Shown in pieces: positions 56,912 through 57,813 of a stretch of DNA of 57,813 bases (positions are counted from its first letter, which is position 1; every line of letters starts with the position of its first letter). Under the pieces are notes generated by a model. That model was not told the origin of the DNA, ran no database searches, and saw only the letters and a program-made list of their open reading frames with translations. The position numbers and the translations under genes are program-made. Source of the DNA: Thermodesulfobacteriota bacterium (GTDB taxonomy: Bacteria; Desulfobacterota; Deferrisomatia; Deferrisomatales; JACRMM01); the NCBI GenBank assembly GCA_040756475.1, contig JBFLZB010000001.1, forward strand, positions 38,690 through 96,502. Reading direction: 5' to 3'.

Positions 56912-57813
56912 GTCCCTTGCCCCTTTGCTCGCCCCCCCAGGTCTGCCAGGGACGCCCGGGCCGCGTGGTACCCGCACATCCCGTGCACCCCACCCCCCGG
57001 CGGGGTCGAGGCCGAGCACAGGTACCAGCCCGGCACCCCGGCCCGGTAGGGGTGGAGCGACGGCGCGGGGCGGGCGAAGGTCTGCCGCAGGTCCTGGACG
57101 CCCCCCCCGATGTCGCCCCCCACGTAGTTGGGGTTGTAGGCCTCCATCTCCCGGGGGCCCAGGGCGCTGCGGGCGAGCACGCATTCCCGGAACCCCGGGG
57201 CGAAGCGCTCCACCTGGGCCTCGATCCGGTGCGTCTCGTCCCGGGCCCAATCGCTGGGGACGTGGCAGTAGGCCCAGGCGGTGTGCCGGCCCGCGGGGGC
57301 CCGGGTCGGGTCAAACAGGGTGGGCTGGACGAGGATGACGTAGGGGCGCTCCGAGATCCGGCCTCGCCAGGGGGCGCGCTCGGAGGCGGCGATCTCCTCG
57401 AGGGTGCCCCCCAGGTGGACCGTGGCGGCCCGCCGGCACTCGGTTGCCGCCCAGGGGATGGGCTCGGAGAGCGCCCAGTCCAGCTTGAAGACGCCCGGGC
57501 CGTGGCGGAACCGACCCAGCGCCCGCCGGTAGGAGACCGGGAGGCGGCGCCCCCCGAGGGAGACGAGCCGGCGGGGCGACACGTCCCACAGCGCGAGTCT
57601 GGCGGGGGGCAGGTCCTCGGCGCGCTCCACGGGGGCGCCCGCCCGGACCGTGCCTCCCAGGGACCCGAGGTGGGACGCCAGGGCGTCGGCGAGCCCCTGG
57701 GAGCCCCCCCGCACCAGGGGCCAGCCGGCGGCGTGGCCCGCCGCCGCAAGGGTGAGGCCGAAGGCCGCGGTGCCGGCGGTCTCCAGGGGAAGCACGGCGT
57801 GGGCGGCGAGGCC
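56908..57813 (-). CDS. phytoene-dehydrogenase-like FAD oxidoreductase, 5' end cut by window
   Basis: The visible 301 codons are the C-terminal part of a CrtI-like/NAD(P)-FAD amine-oxidase-fold protein. GLAAHAVLPLETAGTAAFGL, GWPLVRGGSQGLADAL and the final FAD-binding segment PGGGVHGMCGYHAAR match the family. The N-terminal Rossmann motif lies beyond position 57813. The frame stays open to the window edge, so the GTG at 57789-57795 is not the true start. Proteins of this group desaturate carotenoids or oxidise other polyenes or aliphatics; the substrate is not determined. Confidence 0.82.
   Translation of the reverse strand, partial: GLAAHAVLPLETAGTAAFGLTLAAAGHAAGWPLVRGGSQGLADALASHLGSLGGTVRAGAPVERAEDLPPARLALWDVSPRRLVSLGGRRLPVSYRRALGRFRHGPGVFKLDWALSEPIPWAATECRRAATVHLGGTLEEIAASERAPWRGRISERPYVILVQPTLFDPTRAPAGRHTAWAYCHVPSDWARDETHRIEAQVERFAPGFRECVLARSALGPREMEAYNPNYVGGDIGGGVQDLRQTFARPAPSLHPYRAGVPGWYLCSASTPPGGGVHGMCGYHAARASLADLGGRAKGQGT

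Overview
The window reads as chromosomal DNA of a high-GC, Gram-negative, anaerobically respiring bacterium. Multiheme c-type cytochromes, an outer-membrane barrel with its own heme, an archaeal-style split glutamate synthase and type VI secretion (T6SS) membrane proteins together suggest a lineage of the former Deltaproteobacteria (Desulfuromonadota, Deferrisomatota or Desulfobacterota). That placement is inference. No rRNA, tRNA, CRISPR array or insertion sequence was recognised.

Region 1 (1-20.3 kb) is mostly metabolism. A plus-strand his cluster (hisB-hisH-hisA-hisF-hisE) leads to a cupin and a three-gene glutamate synthase preceded by a good sigma-54 promoter match. Then come a small Cys-rich protein, a GalT-like nucleotidylyltransferase, a membrane protein, a rhomboid protease, a CoA-transferase/GNAT fusion, a CysZ-like protein, a tetraheme cytochrome, a Sua5/YrdC enzyme, a five-S1-domain RNA-binding protein and a metallo-beta-lactamase-fold hydrolase. 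Spacers in this region carry an unusual family of 7-bp and 9-bp tandem repeats, mostly between stop and start codons.

Region 2 (20.3-34.6 kb) holds glycerol kinase and then a redox locus. A heme-bearing barrel and a 900-residue multiheme lipoprotein diverge from a small cytochrome and a chemoreceptor across a strikingly AT-rich 120-bp stretch. Three heme sites here are non-canonical (CXCH, CX3CH, CX4CH). A fused ADP-forming acyl-CoA synthetase, a molybdopterin oxidoreductase, an ABM monooxygenase and a DUF2284 protein follow.

Region 3 (34.9-41 kb) contains a hybrid histidine kinase translationally coupled to an AcoR-like GAF protein, a second kinase, a double TM2 protein and an MFS transporter.

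Region 4 (41-53.4 kb) is the most interesting. A minus-strand PP2C phosphatase and an FHA-GAF-degenerate histidine kinase diverge from a plus-strand operon. That operon encodes a zinc-ribbon kinase-like protein with three C-terminal D-L-[DE]-x-T-[VI]-I-L motifs, an unknown 240-residue protein, TssJ, TssK, TssL and TssM. No tube, sheath, ClpV, VgrG or PAAR gene is present. I read this as a threonine-phosphorylation/FHA control module attached to a T6SS membrane core.

Region 5 (53.5 kb to the end) has a VapBC-type toxin-antitoxin pair and a tightly coupled minus-strand set: phytoene-dehydrogenase-like protein (cut by the window edge), NDH-2-like oxidoreductase and class II photolyase.
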